Shown one piece after another: positions 1-10,386 of a DNA stretch of 64,000 nucleotides. Each line of letters opens with the position of its first letter. The stretch's first letter is position 1. Origin of the DNA: Rhizophagus irregularis (lineage: Eukaryota > Glomeromycota > Glomeromycetes > Glomerales > Glomeraceae); contig NC_089456.1 of the NCBI RefSeq assembly GCF_026210795.1, positions 3,376,832-3,440,831 on the forward strand, given 5' to 3'. The notes under the pieces are model-generated. The model had not been told where the DNA came from. It ran no database searches and saw nothing but the letters and a program-made list of their open reading frames with translations. A program made the translations under genes and the position numbers.

Positions 1-502
1 CAGTTCCTAATATTAAATCTTTTCTTCTCGAGTTGATTACTTCGAACTCCAAAGGTATTTCTAAATTTTCATCAATTTCTATTCTAATTTCCACTCTTCC
101 TAATAAAGCTATGCTATTTCCATCTGCTATTGTCAATACAACATCACTTTTCTTCATTATTGGTATATTTAATTCTTTCCTCAATTCATTTGTTATTACT
201 GAGGGTCCTGCTCCTGTATCAACTAGTGCTCTGATCATTTTTCCTTCAATTATTATATTACATCTTGTTGCTTGTGATTTTTCTTCTTTTTGATTAATAT
301 TCTTTAATTCCCCCGAGTGTAGTCAATATCTCAAACCATTTAATAATTTCTTCCTTACTTCTGGTCTTTCGTTCATCATTTGTCCCCAATTAATTGGTAC
401 GCTTGAATTTACAAATTGTTCAAATGGATCAAAATCTCCAACATTTGGTATATTTCGATTTAACTTCACTTTCTCGTTTGTACATTCTCTAGAAAAATGT
501 CC
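1..502 (-). pseudogene. Retropepsin (aspartic protease) domain of gypsy pol, partial
   Basis: Read on the minus strand, this frame begins inside the second CCHC knuckle (GHFSREC follows the stop at 503-505). After a linker it enters a retropepsin with the catalytic segment ALVDTGAGPSVI and the flap-distal ILGT near the window edge. Retropepsins cleave the Gag-Pol polyprotein during particle maturation. The frame is the same as the upstream knuckle frame, as expected for a gag-pol fusion without frameshift. A TGA at 323-325 lies between knuckle and protease, and the domain is cut by the window boundary. Both active-site DTG residues are present, so the protease core itself decayed little. Confidence 0.8.
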
Positions 503-1805
503 TTATTGTCCACAATTGCTACACCTATTATTATTCCTTCTAGCTTCATATCCTTTCTGTAATTGTTCTTTCGTAAAACCTCTCTTATTATTCTCCTGTG
601 CTTTTTGTTGTTGTCCTTGCCATTGTGCATTTCTTCTTCTATCTCTTTCATCATTCATAACTTTGTCTTTATTTCTTTCATTCTTTCTAGGTGGTACTGG
701 GAACATATCGTATCTTTCCTCATTTTCATAGTTATTCACTTCGTATCCATCGAATCCATTATTATTATAGTTATCATATCCATCACCTTCATTATATCCA
801 TCATATTCATCATTATATTCCATATTATACACATTATGTCCTCCGTCATAATATTCTCCATCAAGGTAATTAACTTGATTATTTTGGCTATATGACCCTT
901 TATTATTTCCTCCATATGATCTTCTTTGACCTTCCCTACAAACTCTAGAGGTATGTCCTTTTCTTCCACATGTATAACAAGTCATTTTATCCCAGTTCAT
1001 ATTATTTCTTTGGACATTATTATTTCCGATCGGTCTCCTATCATTCCCATTCCTTTGCATTACATATGTTTCATTTCTTTGCATTACATGTGCTTCCAAC
1101 CTTTTCATTCCATTAATTAACTCATCCCATTCATCACTTTTAACTTCTTTATTTTGTAATTTGGATTCATTCCTTTATATTTATTCGTCTCTTCTTTCAA
1201 AATTTCTTCCATGTTTTTCTCTTGTCCTACTCGTTTCATATCTAATCCCGTTGTTTTCATTAACAACTCATCTTTCGCTTCCTCTTCTCTTTTTGCTTCG
1301 TTAACTGCATCATTCAGATTCGTCGGATTACTTCTCCTAACATGATAACCTAGCATGGCATCTAACCCTTAAATAAAATAATTCACTTGATATAAATCAT
1401 CTAACGCATGACCTCTAGTTGCAATTCTTAATATTGACCTAAATCTTCTAGTATATTCTTCATCACTTTCATTTGTTCCCTGTTTAATTCTTGTTAATTC
1501 TAACATTTTTCTTCTTTGAACATTATTCCTAGTAAATCTGTCGATTAATCCTCTTCTTAAATTTCTGTCCTCATTATGATCACACCAATTCACTAAATTA
1601 GCTGCTACCTTTTCTTTTTCTTCATTATATCATTGTAATGCGATTCCTCTCAAACAAGTTATGGCTATATTTGCCTTATTTTGTCTACATGCACCTCCTC
1701 CAACATTTCCTTCTGGTCGTCCACTTACTGTAAATGCTATCTCAAATTGTCTAATCCAATCATTAATATCTTCATCCTCTTTTCCACTAAAAGTTGGCAT
1801 ACCTA
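503..1805 (-). pseudogene. Gag capsid-like region and CCHC nucleocapsid of gypsy element
   Basis: The capsid-like part starts near 1805 with PTFSGKEDEDINDWIRQFE, continues through LRGIALQ and the segment at 1369-1593 (DEEYTRRFRSILR), and ends in a low-complexity Asn/Tyr/Asp linker. CYTCGRKGHTSRVC is a complete CX2CX4HX4C knuckle (about 957-1000), and a second begins CSNCGQ before a TAA at 503-505. Interruptions: TGA at 1630-1632 where relatives have Trp, TAA at 1369-1371 where relatives have Gln, a frameshift near 1110 and another near 1806. Gag forms the cytoplasmic particle and binds element RNA through the knuckles. Confidence 0.8.
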
Positions 1806-2675
1806 CTATTCCCCCATTCCTGCGGTTTGAATCCTATCCGCCAAAGTCTGTCCTGCTCCTAATGCATTATCTAATGCATTTGGTGCTAATCCCATAGCAT
1901 TTTCCATTATTCTCTTTATTTGTGCTTCATTTGCCATATTTACTATATTCTCTTGAAATAATTCTTGTAAATTGTAATCAGATATTTCACTTTCCGTGTC
2001 AGAATCTTTAAAATTTAATGAACTATTCGAATCTGAATTTTGATTCAGACCAAAACCTCCTGTATTTATAACATTTTCGATTTCATTTTCAGATTCTTCT
2101 TCTTCAAAATCTTCATCACTTCCATCCCATATTTCATATTCTTCTGGACTTAATATTTCTCCAATCTTTTCTGAATCATCTGTATTATCTTCTTCTGATT
2201 CTTCATTATCACCCTTTTCACCACTTTCTTCACTATCTATCACTCCTGCTTGTTCTTTCAACAACTTATCTAACTTTTTCTTCAGTTCTTTTTCTGACTC
2301 ATTTTTATTTTCTTGAAAGATTTCAATAAATTCTTTATCTAAAATTTCTCCATCTGTATATCCCATACTAGTTAATCTTAACAATTCCTCTTCAATTATC
2401 ATTATTCCAATATCCTCAAAAATCTTCTGTAATCTTTTTACCCGATCATCAATTTCATCAATATCTTATTCTTCACAATCTCTGCATACAGTTCCTCCTA
2501 ATCTAAACATATCATTCATCCATCTTATTTCGCATCTTTCACACCAAGTTGTATTCTCATTTAACCACTTATGAATCTCTTTTCTCAATTCTTTATCTTC
2601 CAAATTTATCATTTCCATATATTCTTCTACAAATTCTTTAGTTATTATTATTCGATTATTTACTCCAAAACTTTT
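1806..2675 (-). pseudogene. Acidic Gag segment with second zinc-ribbon-like module
   Basis: This is the middle of the same Gag frame, in phase with the 2682-3749 segment but separated from it by a TAA at the end of that segment. It holds a module with WCERC and CRDC pairs about 16 residues apart (near 2475-2555), another TAA just after it, then an acidic Glu/Asp/Ser tract at 1806-2402. That tract ends in a conserved-looking stretch (LADRIQTAGMGE) feeding into the capsid region after a one-base frameshift. A role beyond zinc binding cannot be assigned from sequence. Confidence 0.6.
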
Positions 2676-2681
2676 TATCCT

Positions 2682-3749
2682 TTAAATTTCTGATACATCT
2701 ATTTCGTATCCCAATTTTTCTAAATCATCTTTTAATTCTGCTAACTCATCTTGTTCATCTTTCTGCATTTCTTTAATACATTCCCCACATTCATTATCTG
2801 TTCTGTCCATTTCGAATCTCCTATTACCACATCTTTTACATATTACTGTTTCTTTTTCTAACCATTCTCTTATCTCCAATTCTTTTTCCCTTTCATCCAT
2901 TTCCTTTACCTCTTGGACTTTATCTATAAATATTTTTGTTACCAATATATCCATTTCTATCATCAACTTTATTCCTATCTTCCAAATGTATCTCAATTGA
3001 TCTTCATCTATAGAACTTGTCCTTCTCTTTAAGTCACTAAATTTCCATGATTTGTCTCCTATTATTATCTCTAATTCTTCCTCAGAACTATTTTCTAATT
3101 CGTAACTCGCTGGACTACCTTCACTTTCTGAATCCTCTGGTTCTTTTGTAAAGCCCCTAGTATCTATAAATATTCTTATTATCTTTTGTATCATATTTTT
3201 ATGATGTTCTTGAACATTATCTATTTCTATATTTTCATATATTATTCCTTGCATTAATTCCTTCACTTTTTCTTCACTTACCGCTATCTTTTCTTCTTCA
3301 TATAATAATTCTTTGAACTTCTCTATTGCTCCTACTTCTGCTTTTACGGCCCTAATTTCTCCTAATGCGACTCTATACCATTGCCAAAATTTCTCAAATC
3401 TTCTCTCGACATCCCAACCTTCCAAGATATATTTGTGTTCCACTAACTCAGGATTCCCAATTAATCTGTCAAATACTTCATTCTCTAAATTTCCTTCAAT
3501 ATAATCCCTTACAATTACTAATATAATTGTCTGTAATCCTTTTTCTTTCATTTTTGGTTGTATTCTATATCTTATCGATTCTGTTATTCTATCCATTATG
3601 TCTCTACATTTTCCTTTGTGTATTGTATCTTCTCTTTCCGAATTATTCATACTTAATAAATCTATTACTCCCTTGATCGTTACATTATTATATATTATTA
3701 TTGTATCTTCGAACTTAAATAATGCATCCCAAAATTTCTTGAACACCAT
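2682..3749 (-). CDS. N-terminal Gag extension with zinc-ribbon-like module
   Basis: An uninterrupted frame of about 355 codons. I place the start at the ATG at 3747-3749 (MVFKKFWDALFKF), because the slightly earlier TTG has no support in a eukaryote and stops lie just upstream. It is rich in Glu, Lys and Ile and probably mostly helical. Near its C-terminus it carries CKRC and CGEC pairs preceded by a charged helix. The same helix-plus-CxxC pattern recurs in the next segment downstream, which suggests a tandem duplication. Its position directly before capsid makes it part of a polyprotein rather than a host gene. Function unknown. Confidence 0.55.
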   Translation of the reverse strand: MVFKKFWDALFKFEDTIIIYNNVTIKGVIDLLSMNNSEREDTIHKGKCRDIMDRITESIRYRIQPKMKEKGLQTIILVIVRDYIEGNLENEVFDRLIGNPELVEHKYILEGWDVERRFEKFWQWYRVALGEIRAVKAEVGAIEKFKELLYEEEKIAVSEEKVKELMQGIIYENIEIDNVQEHHKNMIQKIIRIFIDTRGFTKEPEDSESEGSPASYELENSSEEELEIIIGDKSWKFSDLKRRTSSIDEDQLRYIWKIGIKLMIEMDILVTKIFIDKVQEVKEMDEREKELEIREWLEKETVICKRCGNRRFEMDRTDNECGECIKEMQKDEQDELAELKDDLEKLGYEIDVSEI

Positions 3750-5262
3750 TGGTTCATCCAATTAAAATTAATTAAGCGAACATTACAATAAAGTTTAGGG
3801 CGAACATATTACCTTTAAAATAACATTACGCTTTACTAACGATTAATTAAACAAAATTACTTTTTCATCATAAAAAAATAGTAACAAAAACAATCGAAAC
3901 AATTAATTTTCATATAAAGGGTATTTTATTTATTCTTCATAAAATTCACAATTAACTAATTTACTTAAAGTTTTACATCGTATCTGATGACTGTGGAATT
4001 CACCTCCCATTCCGCTCCTATTTAAACCAACTTTCTTATTCTTTCTTTTCTTACTTCTTATTTCTTTCTAATATTTTATGTTATGTGTTCCCTTTTATGC
4101 ACTATCTTATATGCTATTTATATATTATCTTTTCTAATATGTTATACTATTTTAATATGCTATCTTTTCTTCAAAATAATCTTTCAAATATTATGTCGTA
4201 AAGATATAATCCATCTTTTGTGGCTGTGCTATCTTTTCTTTAAAATAAAATAATCTTTCAAATATTATATCGTAAAGATCCATCTTTTGTGGCTGTGCTA
4301 TCTTTTCTTTAAAATAAAATAATCTTTCAAATATTATATCGTAAAGATCCATCTTTTGTGGCTGTGCTATCTTTTCTACTGCATCTCGTCAGCTATTCTT
4401 CTACTGCGGCTGCAGTTCATCAATATTTTACATATTTTTATTTTTTTGTTCCTTTAATTCGCTATCCTTCCTTTTTATATGATTTATCATTTGTGGCTTA
4501 TAATTACTCCTCCTAATTGTTCTTATTGTTGAACTTGATAAACTGGTTGTTAAGCCACATCGATCAACTCCCTACTTGATCTATTGGTTTTCCGTTAATC
4601 ATTTAATAAACATTACATCATGTAGATCATTTCTTCTCCTAAAAGTTTATCCTTTCCGGTTAATTTTATCCAATCATGTGACTTTCTATTGTTTGATCTT
4701 TTATTCCATATTATTCCTCCATATTATGCGATTACTTCAGTATCTATGGCTACAACGTGTATAGAGGAAGTGTAAAAGGTCTTTCAGCAATGCCCTAAGG
4801 CGAAAATGTGTCTTTAGTATATGGGAAATATATATCAAAAAATTTGGTTTGGTGAGAAAAAGTTTATTGTTTGTATGATTATAAATACCAAACTGAAAGC
4901 AAGTTTTTAAGATTTGGATGTCTATATATTAAATTTATTAATGAATTTTATATTGTGCTAATTGAAGTACTGATAAAAACTGTACATATTGTTCAATGAT
5001 TTAACCATAATAATGCATATTTTGTAAACAGATATATCAGCTGGTAAGAATAATTTTATAAATTAATAACTAGTTAAAAATATGTAAAATATTGCATAAT
5101 AATTTTAAAAATTATACTCATTTTTACAAAATTTTATACATACATTTTTATGTAAAATTATGTAATTTCTATTTATTCTTCAAAATAAAATTATGAATTA
5201 TTATATTCTTTATATAGGTTTATAAATATGCAATTTTACATAAAAAAATAAGTAACTTTTAT
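3750..5262. other. AT-rich non-coding stretch right of the gypsy gag
   Basis: No convincing gene. It would contain the 5' leader and LTR of the gypsy element if they survive, but I see no pair of LTR ends. It holds the 69-bp tandem repeat annotated separately, and otherwise low-complexity AT-rich DNA up to the LINE target-site duplication. Confidence 0.5.
4160..4374. repeat. 69-bp tandem repeat, about three copies
   Basis: The landmark CTATCTTTTCTT recurs at 4160, 4229, 4298 and (partly) 4367, a constant 69-bp period. Copies 2 and 3 are nearly identical; copy 1 has small differences. Each unit contains CATCTTTTGTGGCTGTG. It lies in the possible leader of the gypsy element. Confidence 0.85.
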
Positions 5263-5281
5263 ATTAAAAAATGTTATTATT
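5263..5281. repeat. Left target-site duplication of the nested LINE
   Basis: Nineteen bases beginning ATTAAAAAAT match 21825-21843 at 18 of 19 positions. They sit immediately outside the T-run that is the LINE poly(A) tail on the minus strand. Confidence 0.8.
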
Positions 5282-5303
5282 TTTTTTTTCTATGTAAAGG
5301 CGC

Positions 5304-5804
5304 TGTGACACGCCACCCATAGGATATTAAAATAAAATAAAATACCATATGTTGCCACCGACGTGTTGAGTTCGAATATTATCTATGTTTGGTTTAAAAT
5401 AAGAATTAGTTACAAAAATTACAAAAAACATTATTTTCTTACCAAATATTATTTTAAAATCTCGAACTTAATAATATAATATTAATTAATTCTCAAGTGT
5501 ACAATGAGCATATTCATATTGAATAACTTTTTAATAATTAATATTTTAATATTATTTTATTTGAGCCAAAAATTGACTGCCGAATTTCCTATCGAAATCC
5601 ACTTGTATTTATACATTTTTAGAAAAAATATTTCTAATATTTCTAATAAAATTTGAAGATCTATTATCATATGACTATCTCGTTACACTAAACTAAACTA
5701 TAAATATAATTTTATTGGCTAATTATTTATCTATCGGTTAATTATTTATCCTTCGGCTAATTATTTATCCTTATTCTATTTTGTTGTATTTTTCAGTTAT
5801 TACA
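5304..5804 (-). repeat. 3' LTR (501 bp)
   Basis: Begins TGTGACACGCC on the plus strand and ends CAGTTATTACA, giving TG...CA termini. It is nearly identical to 11945-12435. The main differences are an extra about 17-bp repeat unit near its end (the CGGCTAATTATTTATC motif) and scattered substitutions. Confidence 0.9.
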
Positions 5805-5818
5805 TTTATCCTCCTCTT
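5805..5818 (-). other. Polypurine tract of the LTR element
   Basis: On the minus strand this reads AAGAGGAGGATAAA directly before the 3' LTR, the position required for plus-strand priming. It fixes the element orientation. Confidence 0.8.
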
Positions 5819-5868
5819 GAAAAATTTATGTCCCATAAATTAAGAATTGAATTCGGGTCTCAAACATA

Positions 5869-6390
5869 TTATATTATTATATATGGTTCAAATATTTCCC
5901 TATCAAAATATTCCTTTAATAATTCTCCATTTACTGGTCTTCTTAAAATTCTTCCATTTAATTCTTTACTAATTTTGTACAATCCATTTATTATTACTTC
6001 ATGTATATAATATGGTCCCTTCCATTTTTCTTCTAGTTTTCCTGTATGTGTTTTGTATTTTATCACGTCAAAGTATAATACTTTATCTCCTATTTGAAAG
6101 TTTTGTTTTCGTTTTCCAATTTTATCATGATATTTCTTTTGTTGTTCTTGTGCTTTTTCAATATTCTTCTTTGCTTTATTTCTTCTTATTGGTAATTCTT
6201 CAATTAGACTGTTAATTCTTTGTGTTATTGTAACTTTTTCATCTTCTAAATTTAATAATATCTTTATTTCTTTTTCATATATTAAATATCCTGGTTTTAA
6301 CTTTGTTGAATCATTCTTCTTTGTTCTACACGTGAATAAAACCTCTCTTCCTCCATTTAAAATGTTGTAAAGGTTAAGGTGTTGTAAAGA
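5869..6390 (-). pseudogene. Integrase C-terminal region of the LTR element
   Basis: An open minus-strand frame without an in-frame ATG. It runs from a YNILNGGREVLF-like segment through a charged helix to a GDKVLYFDV strand, EKWKGPYYI and RRPVNGELLKEYFD, then a stop. The GD.V...W.GPY...RPVNG pattern is typical of the C-terminal part of gypsy integrases, which helps bind DNA during insertion. Upstream of about 6390 the match ends abruptly: the zinc and DDE catalytic domains are missing, so the interior was rearranged or deleted. Confidence 0.75.
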
Positions 6391-7201
6391 TTAAAGTGTT
6401 ACATCCATTCTAAAACATCCTGACAATTTGTAATTATATATTATATATATTAACTTTCCATTTCCTATCATTAATTTAATCTTTATATTCTCATATTCAT
6501 TTAGCCTTCTTCTTTTAATGTTTCATAAAAATATCCTATATCTTCTCTCAATTTATTTGTTTAATTTTCTACCATTATTTTCTCATCTTTTAGGCTTGTC
6601 ATTCATCTTAAATTTAGCGACTAATTTTTATCGATCATTTTCATTAACATTTCTAAAAATAGATCTCTAATTTTAGTAGATCACTATATTTAGATTCCAT
6701 TAACCTAATTTGTTATTTTAGCCCCTCAATCTATCATGTTTCACTATTTAAAATATTTTTCCTTTGTTTCAAAAATAATTCTTCTTACTCCAGAAATTTT
6801 CCACATGTCATCATACGTTTTATATTATTATTTCTAATTAATTTTTATTATTATCCAATTATATTTTCTTAATATTGCGCAATTTTTCTTCATAATTTTT
6901 CTATCGTAATACTCATATCTGATCTCTTAATTTTATCATTTATCTCGATAAATTCTTTGTCCTCAAAATAATTTATTTTTACGCGTTTTACGTGTTTTAC
7001 GCATATTATCTTCCATTTAAATATCCATAAAATTCTACTTATTCACACTCCTTTTTCTTCCCACATTATTTTCATTTTTATTATTATTATTATTTTATTT
7101 TATTTTATTTTATTTTATTTTATTATTATTTTTTTTTTTAACTCCATTTTTCCTATACTATTTTATCTCAACTTCCTACGCTGTGATTTTAATTTTTCTT
7201 A

Positions 7202-7363
7202 GGTAAGCAGCGCTAAAGACGGCTGGTTCTATGATGGACTTGGAGAGTCCAAACCTCTGCACATTATACGTGTATACTTTTATAGTCCCTAAAGTATAAT
7301 AAGATATGTTTGGCTCAGTGCCTGAGAACGTTCCGCTACAGTTTTAATGATACTGCTTATAAG
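7202..7363. repeat. GTAAGCAG...CTGCTTA bounded segment, copy A
   Basis: Begins AGGTAAGCAGCGCTAAAG and ends CAGTTTTAATGATACTGCTTA. The ends form a TAAGCAG/CTGCTTA inverted repeat. Copy B at 8119-8168 has the same two ends but only about 20 bases between them, against about 125 here. The middle of copy A has a more mixed base composition than its surroundings. Function unknown. Confidence 0.6.
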
Positions 7364-8118
7364 ATTGTCAGAAGTCCGAAGGTTTCAAGGAATATCTCGG
7401 TTATGCCAAAATGGAATGCAAAACAGATGTCTCCTTCTGACTTGAACGTACTCTATTTATTTTAGGTTTCTCGTCTCATATTTCTCTGTCCAACAAAATC
7501 ACTCTTTCAATTAATCAGCTAATTTGTCGATCCATCTAATCTGTTGCTCATCTCATCCATTTGATCACGCCATTATTTTACTAATTGTAGATCAATTTAA
7601 TTTTGTAAGTATTCCTCATGGTTGTTTTCTAATTCTTTCCTATTACCTTGCAGCTCTTATTAATATTTTCTCATAAAATTCTTTACTTTTCTTTTTCCTC
7701 TTTTTTTTTTTTTATTTTACGCTTCATTATTCTTTCAACAATTTCATAATGACTCTCGTAACTTTCTGTTTCACTATATTTCTTGACTTATTGGTAAATA
7801 ATTTATTATTTCAAAAGAAAATGATTATTATTCTATTTAATATTCTGTAATCTAACTTTACACTTTTCAATAATTTTTATAGTCTCTTCATTATAATTCT
7901 CACGGTATATACTTTTTGGCTTGTTACTCCTCTCTTCTATTCCTATATAGTAAGTATTATTAAACTTCTTTTTAAATACTCTTCTTTCTTTTGTAATAAT
8001 CCAACTCAACCAAAAATCATTTTTTTTTTTTTATTCCATAGGTATATTTTCTTTATTTTTCACTCTTTTGTCATGTAACTTTTCTTTTAATTAAACTGGA
8101 TATACTCTTAGATTCTAC

Positions 8119-8168
8119 AGGTAAGCAGCGATAAAGTTTTAGATCAGTTTCAATGATACTGCTTACAG
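8119..8168. repeat. GTAAGCAG...CTGCTTA bounded segment, copy B
   Basis: About 50 bp starting AGGTAAGCAGCGATAAAG and ending TTCAATGATACTGCTTAC. It has a perfect 8-base terminal inverted repeat (GTAAGCAG/CTGCTTAC) and shares both ends with copy A about 900 bp to the left. Confidence 0.65.
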
Positions 8169-9534
8169 TCAATATTCGTATCGAGTAGTTAGTTATAGGT
8201 GATTAGATGCCTCGCAAGAGGTTAAGGGCGTAAAATTTTCAATCATTAACAAACTATAACTAATCCTTGCCAACCCTTTAAAACTCTCTTCTTTCTCGCA
8301 TTTCCCTTTCCCTTTATTATTATTTTCTTCATCGTTGTGCGCTCCTCATTCTGTACGATGTCCCCATTACTTTATTAGGTATACGATACACTATTTCAAA
8401 GACTTTTACAAACTCGACCTCCTTCAACACATGATAACGACATTAAGAATTATTGCATTTCCTCAAATCTTTATATTCATTTTATTTCAGAATAGTCTTC
8501 TTTATGTATATATTTTATATTCTTTCTCATTTACAATATCGTTATTCTATATCATAATAAATTTTCATATTGCTTCTTCTAAATTTAAATTATTCCGCAT
8601 CATTCCAAAATTTTCCAGATTTCTTAATTTTCCCGTTGTAATAATTTCAAAGATGATCATCATACTTTACTTTTCTATTAACATCTCTTCTTTCTAGTTT
8701 TCTTTATCTTCTTGTATTCTTCACAACTTTATTATATATTACTTATATTTCTGTATCATATATATTAATTAATAAAGTATTAATTCTATCATTAATTTGT
8801 TAAATATGAAATTTACACATGATTCTGTTCAACATAAATCTATAACTCAAAAATAAAATTCCTTTTCAGTGACCAATTATTTTCTCAATAATTTCCAACT
8901 TGATTTTTAACTTTTTGTCCATATATTTATACATCATTAATGCTTTACAAATGCTACCATCGTTAATATTTTTGCTTTAACTAATTTAACTCTTATTTCA
9001 TCAAGAAATATTTTATACTATTTCCTTTTTCTGATTCATTTAGTATTCTTCTTACTGTTTCTTTTATTTCATTTTCATCATCCTTAACTTCTTTTATTAA
9101 CAAATATTTTTCAATTATCCTATATTTTAATCTTAACTCCTTAATTTCATTCTTATTCTAATCTGCAATACACATTCCTTTATTTTTAAACCATAGTAAC
9201 GCATTTCCTAATAGATATGTCTTCACAATCTTAAATCATCTTTAATTTTTATCTTTGACAAATATTTTTCTACTTGATTCGTCTATTCTTTTAGATCTTC
9301 TCCTGTTACACCATAAAATATTGGTATTCTATTTTAATCTTTTGTATTACTTCTTAAAATATATATATACTTTACATTCTTTTTACGGTACAAGTTTTGC
9401 TCTTTTTATAATTTTAATTAAACATTTTATTTTCCTTTATTTATTAATTCTTTTATTTATTATACATCTTTTCATATTTCTTATAATTTCACTTCATTTG
9501 AAACTCTCAAATTTCATCTCTATATTTTAACTTC

Positions 9535-10386
9535 TTATTCTTCCATTTCTTGTACACTGGTGAAATATTCTGTTATCTCCACTATTTCTTTCTTAGTACA
9601 GTTATCTACTGATGTAATATCACAACTACTTTCAAATACTCTTTTCTTCTCTATCTTGTCAACTAATAAACAAACTTTTTCTGCTTTTTCCATCATTCGT
9701 TTTAATCCCTTCTTTGTTCTCTTTACACCTGTTTCTATCATTTCCTTATATATCTTTTCTCGTTCCTCTTTATCTGTTTTCCTTTTTCTACTTTTCCTTT
9801 TCCGTTTATTAATTTCTCATTCTAATCTCTCTTCAAACCTTTTTCCTAAATAATAATGTATTTCTAATAACATCAGATTATTCCTTCTTATTTTATAATA
9901 TAATTGTAATAATGATAATCCTTCATTTTCCTTTTCTAACATTTCTTCATCAATATCTTCTCTTTTATGTTTTAGTCTATTCATTAAGATTTGATAATTT
10001 TCTGATTTAACTATTTCTTCATTTTCTTCATTATTATCAGTCTCATTCTTTTGTATTTCATCATTTATCTCATTATTTTCATTATTTTCATTTATTACTA
10101 TATTGTCATTATCATTATTTTCGTCATTCTCATCTTTTTCTGTATTAAATTCTGAATCATCATTAACACTTCTATTCTCTGAACTATCATCACTTTCTTT
10201 CATTATTACTTCATCAAGTTCAATTTTCTCTTCATTAAATAATTTCTCGGTAATTATTTCACATGTAATAACCCAATTCTTTAATCTCATATTATTTTCA
10301 TCATAGAATTCTATTTCAATACCATCATTTAGTTTTTCTTCAACTTTTCTTAATTCTTCTTTCGGTATTTTAACCTTTAATTTCAT
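9535..10386 (-). pseudogene. Acidic Asn/Glu-rich ORF of the LTR element
   Basis: Starts at ATG 10386 (MKLKVKIPKEELRKVEEKL) and runs 189 codons to a stop near 9817, then continues in the same frame to 9535 with a basic linker (INKRKRKSRKRK) and a helical tail. The middle is a Glu/Asp/Asn low-complexity tract. It is the first ORF after the primer site, where Gag would lie, but there is no capsid signature or zinc knuckle. It may be an accessory or Gag-related protein of this family. One internal stop separates the two segments. Confidence 0.5.

Larger units (their letters stand above)
1..3749 (-). mobile_element. Partial Ty3/gypsy LTR retrotransposon, gag plus start of pol
   Basis: The minus strand encodes, in order, a long acidic Gag extension with two zinc-ribbon-like modules, a capsid-like region, CCHC zinc knuckles and a retropepsin that runs off the left edge. 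This order is that of a Ty3/gypsy element. Reverse transcriptase and integrase would lie left of base 1. At least five stops and two frameshifts interrupt the reading frame, so this copy is dead. I could not define its upstream LTR: the 1.5 kb to the right (3750-5262) shows no clear LTR ends, primer site or second copy in the window. Confidence 0.8.
6391..9534. other. Interior of the LTR element without recognisable genes
   Basis: About 3.1 kb of AT-rich DNA where pol should be. No reverse transcriptase motif was found on either strand. It contains a TTTTA microsatellite near 7090-7125 and two copies of a GTAAGCAG...ATACTGCTTA segment annotated separately. Confidence 0.6.

Noticed and set aside
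516-895. Plus-strand open frames of hydrophobic residues near the left end
   Set aside because: Mirror images of the acidic and Asn/Tyr-rich Gag linker on the minus strand, which has recognisable zinc knuckles.
7202-7363. Possible spliceosomal or nucleolar RNA (GCTTACCT and GCAGTATCATT segments)
   Set aside because: Short likenesses to U1, U3 and U4 pieces do not extend into conserved secondary structure or required boxes.
8335-9530. Hydrophobic plus-strand ORFs within the LTR element
   Set aside because: T-rich DNA yields Phe/Leu/Ile runs by chance; no start context or conserved pattern.
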